From positions 12,740,001 to 12,804,000 of the forward strand of contig JALJCS010000004.1 in assembly GCA_023055355.1 (NCBI GenBank): a DNA stretch of 64,000 nucleotides, in the 5' to 3' direction. Below the pieces are notes generated by a model. The model ran no database searches. It was not told the DNA's origin and was given only the letters and a program-made list of their open reading frames with translations. Source of the DNA: Agelaius tricolor. Taxonomy: Eukaryota; Chordata; Aves; Passeriformes; Icteridae. Below are positions 13,269 through 24,300 of this stretch, piece by piece. Position 1 is the stretch's first letter, and each line of letters opens with the position of its first letter. A program made the translations under genes and the position numbers.

Positions 13269-16200
13269 ACATTTTACGTCAACTCTGCAGGCTTTCTTTT
13301 GACCTGTCCCTGTGATTCTTTTTCATCCGGTGTTAAATCTTGTTCTTCTGTTGGTAACTGTAATGAGATGACCCTTATCAACTGCTCTAAGGTCACCCAA
13401 AAAACTTCCTATTGATTTATTTTCAAGGATCTCCTAATAGAACCAGGGTCTGGAAAGTCCTCATCTTTCCTCTCTTGTTGGCAAGCTTTTAATTTTTGAT
13501 TCAAATCAGATGAATTTGTGATGAAAAATTTCTGTAGAGCATATTTGATAGAGCCTCAAGTTTCCAGGAGATCATAGGCTTACATTCATAAGACTGGAGA
13601 CGTACAAGTTCTTTTCCTTCTAGCATCTGCTGTAGTTTAGAATTGTTGCACTTTCTCTTCTGTAAATTTAGACGACCTGGGTTTGGCAGCTCCACTGATA
13701 TTTCCAGTACTTCTTAGCATTCAAGTGACTCTGTCTGTAAGCAAACTCTGCAAATTATTAACAATTAATCAAACCCATCTTCTCTTAAGCTATAGTTGAA
13801 TGTTCTTTTTTCAAGAACAATTCATCTGGGAATATTTGTGTGTCTGGACATACCTGTTCCAAAATCAGTTGGAGTCCAGGGTACCTTAATTCCCTTTCAA
13901 TGATTTTCCACTTGACACTTTCTATTTCTTTTAATGTGAAGGATGGTTTAGGTGAAATATGCCACATGGCAAGTTGCATTATGTAGGACTGTTGACCATA
14001 CTAGCACACAGTTCTTACCAGTGATTAAAGGAAGTTCGGGCTGCTATCAGAATTAGCTCCTGAAAACATGATGGTAATAGATTTTCCCACTGTGGGGCTT
14101 TTTTGTGTGTATGTTTTGTTTTCTTTTAATAAAAGCATTTATTCTTATCAGTGGAAATGAGGTAATATGTGTGTGTTTTAGAGTGATGCCTAGGCAAACA
14201 ACTCTCTACATACTGGTAGAGCTGTAAAAACAGTAATTTAAAGCAGTTTTTCTTGGAAAAGTGAAAATACTCTTAGTGTCAGATTCATGTTTCTTGCCTG
14301 ATCACCATTCACCCATATTTTTTAAATAGTATGTGTGTGCTTTAAGTATTGAGCAAAAACTTCCAATGAAGCAATATTTTTCTGGCAATAAATTAGTGTG
14401 AATGATGTGTTATATGTGTGAATATGTTAGCAAAATGGCACAAGCTAGCATAGAAAGGAAAACTCAATCAGACACAAAGGGTAGCATGAAAAATTACCAA
14501 GTGGGCAAATAGTTACACCTAGTTTCTTCAATGACATCTGAGTATTCTGCACAAGAAGGAATACATTCAGTAAGTACTTTTAGTAAACAAATGGTACAGT
14601 CATAGTGCTTAAAAGTGGTGAAATATTTCCATCCTAAGATAAGGAGAGCTTTTGCAAGATCTCAAAATTGCTGCCCAATGAAATCTGAAAAAGTAAGATT
14701 TTGTTTTCATGGTACCTTGTTTAAATACTGTGAGAAGAAAACTGGTATTACTTCCACAGTTAAAAGTTTGAAGGGAAAGAGGATGACCCGGCTTCATCTG
14801 TATGTTGGAAAGATCGAGAAAACCACACAAGGAAGGTAAGTGCGTACTACAATGTGCGTGACTGAATCAATGCCAGTCAACATAAGTTTTCTTAAAATTG
14901 TATCGTGTCATACTAAACCAAATCCATTTGGAAAAGGATGCAAGACAGAGTTGCAGTATTGTTGCAACCCAATTGCCTTAGGTTCTGGAACACAGGAAGG
15001 TAGGCACTGCATGGTATTATCCTTATATAAGGATATAAATTATTATTGAATACATTAGGACATGTTCTGAAAGACTAAAGCTGAATCCTTGGTCTGTCTC
15101 AGAATGTCATTTTTAATGGAAGGCATGAGTTTTGTGTACTGTTAGGTGACTGGCAAGGGAAGGGCTGGGGAGTCTATTCTGAGTAGACAAAAGTAGATGT
15201 AAATCACCATGCTGCTGTTTGTTCAGCTGGTTTCATGACCCTCCCAAGTGGCACAAAAAATCTGCACTGTTTGGATGGCACACTGATGCCAAGTGCTAAG
15301 TGATGGCTTAATGGTTTTCAGAGAGTTAAGGCTGCTTATACACAGATTTGCCAAAACTGCCCATATTATCTGCAACATTCTTTCCAGGTGAAGGCTGCCC
15401 AATTGCTTTTTAGCTAGTGCTTCCAATAAGTGAATTAGCCAGGAAAGGTTTTGCAGACACATAATTTGGGAGAGGTGCATAGCAAAGTCTGTAATAGAAG
15501 GTTTAGACTCTGTGTTCCATATTGACATGTTCATCTTGCTGTTGAACAGACTGCCCAGCTTGTTCTCTGAAGGGAACCTGGACTCTCCCTCCCAACGGCT
15601 CCTTGGAGATTTGGGGGAAGCATCAAAATGATCATTCTCTAGTGATGGGATAGGATTCACTATGTACTCTATAATGACAACTTAATCAGGCCTAGCATTC
15701 TTCCCAAGAGTAACACTCCTGTATTCAAGGGCCTGCCTGTGCTGTCTGGTGGAAATAACTGAATTCTGTATTCAAATTTAAGCTGTAAAAACACAAGCCT
15801 CATTTAAAATGAAACTGTACTTCCAGCATGGTCAGAATAGGACAGCAGATAAGCATTCCCCATCCTCTCTTTATTTTCTTATTCACCTCTGTGCAACATT
15901 AGAATGAAAATGTGTTCTTGACCAGCATGACAGTAAATATTAACAGTTTTCTATGCTTTGGGCTAGCAGTAATATGGGAGAGTCCATGCAAATGTGTGAG
16001 AAGAGATCTTTCCTTGCTTATCCTTTATTCTACATGACAATCCAAATTAGACTGAGACCAGACATTTTTCAAGGGACCTGAAGAAGTACTCAAGAAAGGC
16101 TAGGAATATTGATTGAAGCAAGAGGCTCTGTCAAAGAAGCTGAGCTTTACATCTGGTGAGCTGCAGCCCAGCTGGTGGTAGATCAGACTGCACCATTGCA

Positions 16201-16917
16201 GTTTGTTGAATGATGCCTTGAATGCAGCCTGAAACTCAGAAACAATATTGTATTTAGAGTTATTATGATAGTTACTTTAGTTATAAATGTCGACAATTTC
16301 ATTGCATGGATTTTTGATCTTAATATGTAAGCTACTGTACCGATATATTGTTTTTTAGCAATAATTTTTTAGCACTATCAGATTATTATTCAGAGTAGAT
16401 TTCTTTGATGGCTGCATACAAATCCAACATTACCTACACTGCAAATAAAGCTCTTGCCAGTTCTCTCTTAGATCTTGTTTATGTTTTGTATTACAGACAA
16501 GAAAAATGACAGAGGGAGAAAAAACAAACTGACATTGCAGGGAGATCAGCAGAAAGCCTGATGGAAGCCTTGCCAGCTAAATGTAATATTTCAGAACTGA
16601 TGATTAGTTAAAAAAACCCCAAACAACTAACTTGGGCAAGTCAGGGAAAATCCCTTCATTTCACAGTTTGGGCGAGAAGGAAGGTTGTGATTTTTCCTGA
16701 ATTTGTTAAGGACAGCTACGTTTCAAGATGTGTCGCTAAATGACAAATCGAGTCAGTATGTAAAGCCCAGAAGATGTTCAAGGCTTGGTGTGTTTTGCCA
16801 GCAGCAAATGTGATGGAATATAAGAATAGTGCTGATCTGCTTGAGAGTAGGAAGACTCTGCAGGGAGTTCTGGGCAGTGCTGAGGCCGTTTGAGGATTGA
16901 GGTTTGAGGATCCTACT
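13269..16917. other. Non-coding stretch, nothing recognised
   Basis: About 3.6 kb with no recognised element. Two neighbouring - strand open frames (13501-13695, 13785-13979), a + strand frame that ends at a GTAAGT (14615-14839) and a 145-codon - strand frame (15223-15660) were examined and not supported as genes. Confidence 0.5.
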
Positions 16918-17618
16918 CTTGGGTCACAGCAACCCCAGCAGTAACACAGGCTGGGGCTGAAAGTGACCCAGCTGAGGAGGACCTGGGGCTGCTGATTGAC
17001 AGCTGGCTAAACATGAACCATCAAATGCCCAGGTGGCCAAGAAGGCCAATGCCATCCTGGCCTCTATCAGCAGTAGTGTGGCCAGCAGGACCAGGGCTGG
17101 GATTGTCCCCCTGTACATGGCCCTGGTGAGGGCACACCTTGTGTGCTGTGTCCAGTTCTGAGCCCCTCACTACTGGAATGACATAGAAGGGCTGGAGCAG
17201 ATCCAGAGAAGAGCAATGGAGCTGTTGAAGAGTCTGGAGCACAAGTCTGATCAAGAATGGCTGAGGGAACTGGGATTGTTTAGCCTGGAGAAAAGAAGCC
17301 TCAGAGGTGACCTTATCTCTCTACAGGAGAGATAAGGAGGTTTTAGCCAGGTGCATGTTGGTCTCTTCTCCCAGTGGACAGGGTGAGAGGAAATGGCCTC
17401 AAGTTGTTCCCGTGGAGGTTTGGCTTGGATATGTAGAAAAATTTTCCCAGGCATCACACCAGTGAAAGGTGAAGTCATCATCCTCAGTCAGAGGCATTTA
17501 AAAGACATGGATATGGCATTTAGGGACATGGTTGGTGGTGGACTTCACAGTGTTAGGTTAGTAGTTGGAGTTGATAATCTTAAAGGTCTTTTCCAACCTA
17601 AATGATACTGTGACTCTA
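16918..17618 (+). mobile_element. CR1 LINE fragment (reverse transcriptase end and 3' UTR)
   Basis: Translation in broken frames gives the CR1 ORF2 C-terminal region: [19 protein letters not shown], then a CCVQF-like segment, [10 protein letters not shown] and [18 protein letters not shown]. The 3' end has the typical 'aaaggtcttttccaacctaa' just before 17605. Stop codons interrupt the frame, so it is dead. It is the same subfamily as 33940-34696, with which it shares 'gacatggttggtggtggac'. A second CR1 of another subfamily follows almost directly at 17630. Confidence 0.93.
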
Positions 17619-17629
17619 AGAAAAAAATT

Positions 17630-18092
17630 ATGAATGGACTGGGGAGGGTTCAGAGAAGGATAACAAAGAGGATCGAAGGACAGAGGAACCCGTTATATAA
17701 GGAGCAGCTGAGTGGGTTGGATTTGTTCATCCTTGAGGAAAGGAGGTTTAAGGAAGACCTTATCACTGTGTTCCAGTATTTAAAGTGGGACTACAAGGAA
17801 GATGAAGACTCCCTTTCTACAGTGAATCACATGGAAAAGATGAAGAAGGGTACAGGGTACTCCTGGTGAGATCCTGGTGAATTTGCCATGGGAGGAACAT
17901 TTATCACAATGGGAAAAATCAGCAATTGCAGTAGTTTCCCCAGGACAGTCATGAATGCTCCAGAGTCGGTGACTTTTAATAGTCATCTGGATGGGCTTCT
18001 GGTCCATCTTGTCTAGCCTGTGCTTTTGTCAAGAAAATTTTGGACCAAATAATATTTGAGGTTACTTTCAACCTGATGTTCTATGTTCTCTG
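17630..18092 (+). mobile_element. CR1-like LINE fragment, different subfamily
   Basis: A 79-codon frame at 17630-17869 reads VQRRITKRIEGQRN, LSGLDLFILEERRF and DLITVFQYLK, which is the C-terminal tail of a CR1 ORF2 reverse transcriptase. Its wording differs clearly from the CR1 just upstream. The 3' part ends near 18090 at 'ttactttcaacctgatgttc'. It lies head to tail with the preceding copy. Confidence 0.85.
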
Positions 18093-19772
18093 AAAAGCAA
18101 AAGGCAGAAGAGTACAGGGCATGTATGCTGTGGTAACCTAGAAACTAATTAAAAGAAACTCTTTATCTAAGTTCTATGTATGTGCTAGTTTGAAGGTTAT
18201 CTTGTCTTCTGATGACTAATTTGTGGTCAGGGGAACCTGTGAAGGGATAATTGCTCCCAAGGCAGGAAGCACTGAGGTTTCTAAAGGATTAGAGGAAAAG
18301 TTCAATTCTGGCAGCTTTAGTCTATCCCAAAAATTGTGTCAGAAGTTACTACTTTTGTTTCCTCAGAATCCTGTTCAGCTGATAAGACATTGTAAGCACT
18401 AGGCTTCCTGTTATTAGGAGATCTGTAGTTTTATTAGTGCTCAGAGATGTAATATGTTCCACTGTGTACTGAAGTCATTAAGTGTCTCTTCACTGTTTTT
18501 GTTGCAACTTTTGCTTCAGCGTGAGTCAGACTTTCTCTAGCTGGAATACTCACTCTGGCCTGAATAGGTTAACAAGTTCACTGCTTCTTCAAAAGATTGT
18601 CCCAGTACATCACAAGAATCTTGGTCCTTCTGATGTTTCCCCAGTTCCTTTAAACACAGGCCCTCTGTGAGAGACTGTCTCTACAAACCCTAGCATTGTA
18701 TGGAGAGATTTAAATGTTTTGTTTGTGATATTTCCACTTTGGAGCATACTAAATGTTTTCTCCTTGGTTAGCCTGGTGGGGATAAGAACAAAGCTAGTTG
18801 TGAAAAATCTTGACTTGATAGTCCTTAATGATCTAGGTGGAGCTGGAAAAGATATACTGCCAGGAATGGTCTGTGGTGCTACTGACACTGAGACTGGATC
18901 CTCTGTTATGGAGCAGTCTTATGGAATAATTTGACATCCTTTTGTGGCCGTTAGTGGTGTTTGTGGGGCCTGGGCCAGCAGGAACTCATTATAACTAGCA
19001 ACAGTAACTGCTTTTGAGAGTAGTCACTTAATACTAAGCTGGAGTCTCTTATTATAGTAGCCTGAACTATACATTGGTTAACTCAGAGTCTTTTATTAGG
19101 AAACTGTATTTTGTGTAGTCCTAGTACTCTTGTACTAGGCAGTGCGGTCTCAAAGAAAAATTACTAGATTAATATGAAAATATACCAGTATAATTACCTA
19201 ATTATATATTTACATAATTATGCTGATAATATGACTACACTCAAAGACAGTCAGGCTTTGTATCAAAGTGCCTTTTACGTGTTTTTTTTCCTGGCCTGGA
19301 ATTAATTAACAGTGGATTGGAAGCACCTTTATATTAGTGTGTATTTCATGGCAAAATTCCTTTTACAGCTGAATATATTGAAGGGTCAGAAAAGTGTGAT
19401 TCATCTGCTTCACTGACACTGGGGGCCTCACAAACCAATCAAATTGGCCAGTTTGGTTTCATAGTCATCCTGTATCACAGCCATATGGTTGGAATTGAGG
19501 ACTTTAGCAAGATAATATCTGGTAGGAAAAAGAAGGGACGGGAATTAATGCCTGAACATAATGAATCCCAGCTATATAGATGTGGTCTGTACACAGCAAA
19601 GAGGAATTGCTTTTTGAAAAGAGCTAAATTGCTATGGGATTCTTGAGGCTTTTGAAAAATGGTCTGGTTTTATGTTCGGCCTCACATGCTGTGAAGCAAA
19701 TAGTGCAAGATGTGCTTCCATGGATGTCGATGTCCTCAGTACAGCAATTTCTTCTGTCACAGGTTCCCATCC
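18093..19772. other. Unassigned non-coding stretch
   Basis: No known element is identified. The sequence opens near 18181 with TGTGCTAGTTTGAAGG, which resembles the 5' edge of avian LTRs. It contains a 71-codon + frame (18719-18934) overlapped by a 92-codon - frame (18610-18888). It may be an undescribed or decayed repeat, or simply unique DNA. Confidence 0.4.
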
Positions 19773-22215
19773 ATAGAATCTTAGAATATTTAGGTTTGGA
19801 AGGGACCCTAAAGATCCTTGAGTTTCAACCCCCTGCCCTGTGCAGGGACACCATTCACTAAGTCAGGTTGTTTAGGACCCCATTCAACCTGAACTGGAAT
19901 GCAGCCAGAGGTGGGGCATTCACATCTCCTCACTGTAACTAACCTGTGCCAGTGCCTCATTACCCTCACAGTAAAGAACTTCCTCCTAACATCTAATCTA
20001 AGGCTGTTCTATGTCAGTTTAAAATTTTTAGTTTATTGCCTCTTGTCTACCCATATAAAATGTCCCTCTCCCTACTTTTTTATGAGCCCCCTAAAGGTAC
20101 TGATAGGCTGTAATGTGGTCTCCTTCACCTCAGCCTCTTCTCCAGGCTGAACAACCTCAGCTTTCTTGGTTTGTCTCCATAGGAGATGTGCTCCATCCCT
20201 CTGATCATCTTTGTGTCTTTTCTCTGGACCCACTCCAACAGGTTCATGTCTTGTGTTGAAGAACTCAGACAGTACTCCAGGTGGGTCTTCATGAGGGCAA
20301 AGTAGAGGGGGAAAATCACCTCCCTTGACCAGCTGGCCACACTACTTTTGATGCATCCCAGGATGCAGTTGGCTCTTTGAGCTATATGGGTGTCTTGTGT
20401 CTGGCTTCTCATGCATGAGAACCCACAAGTCCTTCTTCCCAGGGCTGCACTCAGTGAGTGAGTTAATCTCCCAGTCTGTATTGATGTCTGGGATTGCTGA
20501 TCCAGGTGCAGCACCTGGACTTGTTGAATTTCATGAAGTTCATAGGCTCAGTTCTCAAGTTTGACTGGATCCATTTGGATGGCATCCCATCCTTGTGTTG
20601 GGTCAGCTGCACTGCTCAGCTTTGTGTTATCTCCAAACGTGCTGGGGATGCCCTCAATCCCACTGTCTGTGCCATTGATGAGGACATTGAAGAGCACCAG
20701 TCCCAGCAGAGAGCCCTGACGGACATCACTTGTCACAGCTTCCACCTGGACAGAGAGCACAACTCCTGGTGGCATCCATCCTGCCAATTCCTTATCCACT
20801 GAAGAGTCCATCTATTAAATCCATGTCTCTCTCACCTGCATATAAGGATGTGATATGGGACTGTACTGATGTTCTTACAGAAGTCTAGGTAGGTGACATC
20901 TGTCGGTCTTTGCCATCACTCTGTCATAGAAGGCCACCAGATTGGTCAGGCACAATTTGCCTACAGTAAGGTAAGTCGACTGTCTCAGGTCACTTTTGTG
21001 TCTTTTATGTGTCTTGGTATATGTGCAAGGAGGTATATGTGCTGCTCTATGATCTTCCTTGGCACAAAGGTGATGCTCATCCATCTGTAATTCCCTGAAT
21101 TTTCCTGTCTCCCCCTTTAAAAAATGGGAGATGTTTTCCTTTTCCCAGTAATTGGGGACTTACCCTGACCAACATGACTTGTCAGATTTGAGGTATAATG
21201 GCTTGGCAACAACATCAGCCAATTTCCTCATGTATGCCACCAAGTCTATAGACTTGTGGCTATGTAGCTTACTGAAGTGATCCTGAACCTGCTCTTTGCT
21301 TATACTGGGATGGATTTCCCCCTCCCCCCCCCTCAGAGGATCAGGGATTTGAGAGAAGTGGGAAGCCTGACTACCTGTGAAGAAAAGGGGAAGAACTCAT
21401 TGATTACCTCAGCCTTCTCCATATCAGTTGTCACCAGTTCACCCTTCTTGTATATCAGTGGCAGTACACTCTCCTTGGCCTTTCTTTTCTGACCTGTATA
21501 CTTATCCCTTACCAAATCCTGTTCTGGCATTGCCTTGGCTTTCCTGAGCCTATTTCTACACATTTAAACAGTATCCATTTACTCTCCTTATGTCATCTGC
21601 ATCTAGTTCCACCATCTTACTCCTCAGTTTGAGGAGAAAGCTGAGCTCAGCTATGCCAGTTTCCACCTTGCCATGCTCTGTTTCCTATACACAGCAATAA
21701 AGAGCTCTTGTGCTCTAAGAAAAGTGTCTTTAAAGAATTGCCAGCTCTAATCAGCCCCTCTGTCTTTTAAGGAGTTTCCCAGGCGATCTCATCCACTAAC
21801 CCTTTAAACATCTGGAAAGTCACTCTTCCAAATTTTAGGGTCTGGAGTTTCTCTTTGCTGCCTCATATTCCTTGAGATCCTGAACTTGACCAGGCTGTGC
21901 CTGCTGCTTCCAGCTATAACCTCTTCAGTGAGCCCCTCTGCACTGGTGAGTGCCCGGCCCAGGAACGTCGCACCTCGGTATCACCTTGCCTGATACCTGC
22001 ACCAGAAGTTGTTCTCTACATACTCCACAAGTCTCCTGTGTTTCTTGAAGCCAGCTGAGCTGTTTCCCAGCACAGGTCCAGGTGGTTGAAATTTTCCATC
22101 AGGATGAGAGCTTGCAAGCATGATGCTCCCTGTATCTGAAGCAAGAAGGCATTGTTGGTACCTCCCCCTGATCAGGTGGCCTGTAGTGGATCCCAATCTT
22201 CAGGAGAGCCCTGGA
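19773..22215 (-). mobile_element. CR1 LINE, 2.4 kb, endonuclease to 3' end, degenerate
   Basis: This is the longest CR1 here. Read on the - strand from 22215 it starts with YRPPDQG and continues through HRRLVEYVENNF (endonuclease domain) and SRHSLVKFRIS (end of that domain, where a catalytic SDH is expected). Next come YTGQKRKAKESVLPLIYKKG and MEKAEVINEFF (linker to the reverse transcriptase). The RT core follows with VRQGSLLGLVLFNVLINGTD and FGDNTKL where active copies have the YADD/FADD box, and the element ends with NLLEWVQRKDTKMIRG and LRLFSLEKRLR. The 3' terminus at 19773 is the usual repeat-like AT end. Frameshifts, stops and the damaged catalytic box show that it is inactive. It is 5'-truncated inside the endonuclease. 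Confidence 0.95.
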
Positions 22216-23163
22216 ACGATTTACACAGGAACATTTGGGATTACAGTGCAAGGATGGAGTAAGAGGAATGAATTGGGAATTCATAATTTTTTGTGACTGA
22301 GGGAAAAATATCAACCAGTGTGTATAATTTGATGAGTAACTGCAGAAATTACTAGACTCTTTACCTCCTTCTAGAAAAAAGCAAAGGAGATTTTGGGCAC
22401 CAGACTCCTTCATGGCAGGTTTTTCTGCATCCATATATCTCAGCTACACTGTGGAGCAGCATTTAGCACAACAGTATATGATCACAGGCAAACATCAAAC
22501 ACATGCACGAAGTTAGAACCTGGAATGTAAGGAAATGCCAAAATAAAGTACAGAATAGAAAAATCCTGAAGAGATATATTTCCTTTCTTCCCTCTTCAGG
22601 GAACAATCCACTAACTGTAAATGCTTCTTTGAGGAGAGTTTGTATTAGATAAATAGCTCCCCAAAATTTGCGATTCAATTCAGAAGTACTCGTGTCAGTG
22701 TTTGACAAAGCATGACCAGTGGGGTGCCCTGTAATTCTGTCACTGAGCAGATGGGGAGATGAAGGATTCTTGCATGTTGTATTCCATATAGACAGCACAC
22801 TGTACATCACAGATGAACTCTCCCAGCTGAAGTTTGACTACTGCTGATGGAAAAATACTGATGAGGTAAAATGCAGCCGGTTGAAATGGTAGGCTTATAT
22901 AATGGGATTTTTTTTTTAAAGAATTGAACTATTTTCAAACTTCTGGACTTTGCAGGATTAAAGAACATACATCTATGCTCTTGCAAAAGAATGAAGTTGT
23001 ATGAAAAAGAAGCAACTTATCTTTTTTCAGTTAAATGACAAAATCTTTTTATGGATAAATAAAATGTTTTATGATGGGCTTGGAATTATCTCCTTGTCCT
23101 GCTACAAATTCTGATGGTGTTCTTAACTTCATGTTAATTTCTGTTGTGACCTTCAGTTTTACA

Positions 23164-23238
23164 TTGAAGTATGTTAGTCTACATATTGAATTCCAAAAAC
23201 CTTGGATTTCAATATGTAGACTTAACAATGTACTTCAA
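23164..23238. repeat. 75-nt imperfect hairpin, pre-miRNA-like
   Basis: Arms 23164-23190 and 23208-23238 pair as 8 bp (TTGAAGTA), a 3-nt bulge, 4 bp (TGTT), a 1-nt bulge, then 15 bp (AGTCTACATATTGAA). The 17-nt terminal part can form 5 more pairs (TCCAA/TTGGA). That makes about 32 pairs with two small bulges on the 3' arm and a small apical loop, the size and shape of a vertebrate miRNA precursor. It could equally be a small non-autonomous transposon remnant. No miRNA is recognised by name. The structure is seen directly; the function is unknown. Confidence 0.9.
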
Positions 23239-24237
23239 AATTCAAAATTATTCTTCGCTATCTTGTTGTTCTAGTTATTTCAAAACTCCTTGTTTGGTAG
23301 AAGCATGTTCCACATGTAACAGAGACAGTGTTAACTTTCAAGGCAAAACAAAATTATGACAGAAATGGCTTTATTTGGTTTTGGGGATGCTATCTTCCAG
23401 ACACTTTTTCTGAGTGACTAAGTTGCTTGTGCACTTAAATTACTAGCAGAAATAAATATCCAGATGCTTAATTTGAATGTCTGTAACCAAAGAGCTGATT
23501 ACATTGGACAGCATGCTTATCTTCTTAAACTCATAAGCCAGTATGTAACATGCTCCACATGCTAAAGGATAAAATATACTCTTCAGTCTAGCTCTATTTT
23601 TCACCTTCACTAACAATTACTTGACTATTACATGGTTTAGACCTCATTTATCTGCTTAGTCATCCACAAATGCAGTTCATATATGTGAGGTAGAAATAAG
23701 AATGCTAGAAGGTTATTTTTAGTTGCCCTGAAGAGGTCCATTTTAGCTATGTAATGTCAGGCTGTCATTATATCTTCCTTGCATTTTACGTCCTTAGTGT
23801 TGGATACAGCTTCTTCCTGAACAAGAAGGACAAAATAATCCCATTAGAAGTGAGTGTATTTGAGGGACAGAAAGGACTAGTTCAGTTTTTAGCAAGAGGC
23901 TTCTGTTGCAGCACTCAGTTCATCTGTGAAAGTGATGTCAGCATGATCTTTCCCTTGACAAGAGTCCATTACTGTGGCCTGAAGGAATTGTTTCACCATC
24001 TGGGGGAGAAATGGTAGCAAGTATTTTACTTACTGAAGGATCTTTCTGGTAGAACAGACTTGGTATGTCAAAGTGTTCTGATGGTAACAGCCCTTCTGAA
24101 AATTCCAAACACCAAAGAAAATATCCATGTCAAAAAGAAACATTGTAAAATACTCACACAAATACCCACAGGCTGTTTTCACTTTGGGAAATAAATGGCA
24201 ACAAAAAAAAGTAATGTCTTACTAGGATATTGGGAAA

Positions 24238-24300
24238 TTCCCTTCCTCCCTTCTCCCCTTCTTTCCCTCCTTCCTTCCCTCCTTCCTTGCCTCCTTCCTC
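24238..24300 (+). repeat. Polypyrimidine tract (CCTT-rich)
   Basis: There are 63 bases of C and T with a single G at 24289, arranged as imperfect CCTT/CCCTT units. Such polypurine-polypyrimidine tracts can form triplex DNA. Confidence 0.95.

Noticed and set aside
13501..13979. Two neighbouring - strand frames that read somewhat like protein, one containing CAG|GTATGT
   Set aside because: They are separated by stops, lack a convincing acceptor and cannot be matched to a family. A pseudogene is possible but unsupported.
14609..14839. Possible exon ending at a GTAAGT donor (74-codon + frame)
   Set aside because: A GTAAGT is expected by chance many times in 64 kb, the upstream acceptor is weak, and the protein text matches nothing known.
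15223..15660. 145-codon open frame on the - strand
   Set aside because: No recognisable family and a composition like translated intron. About one such frame is expected by chance in 64 kb.
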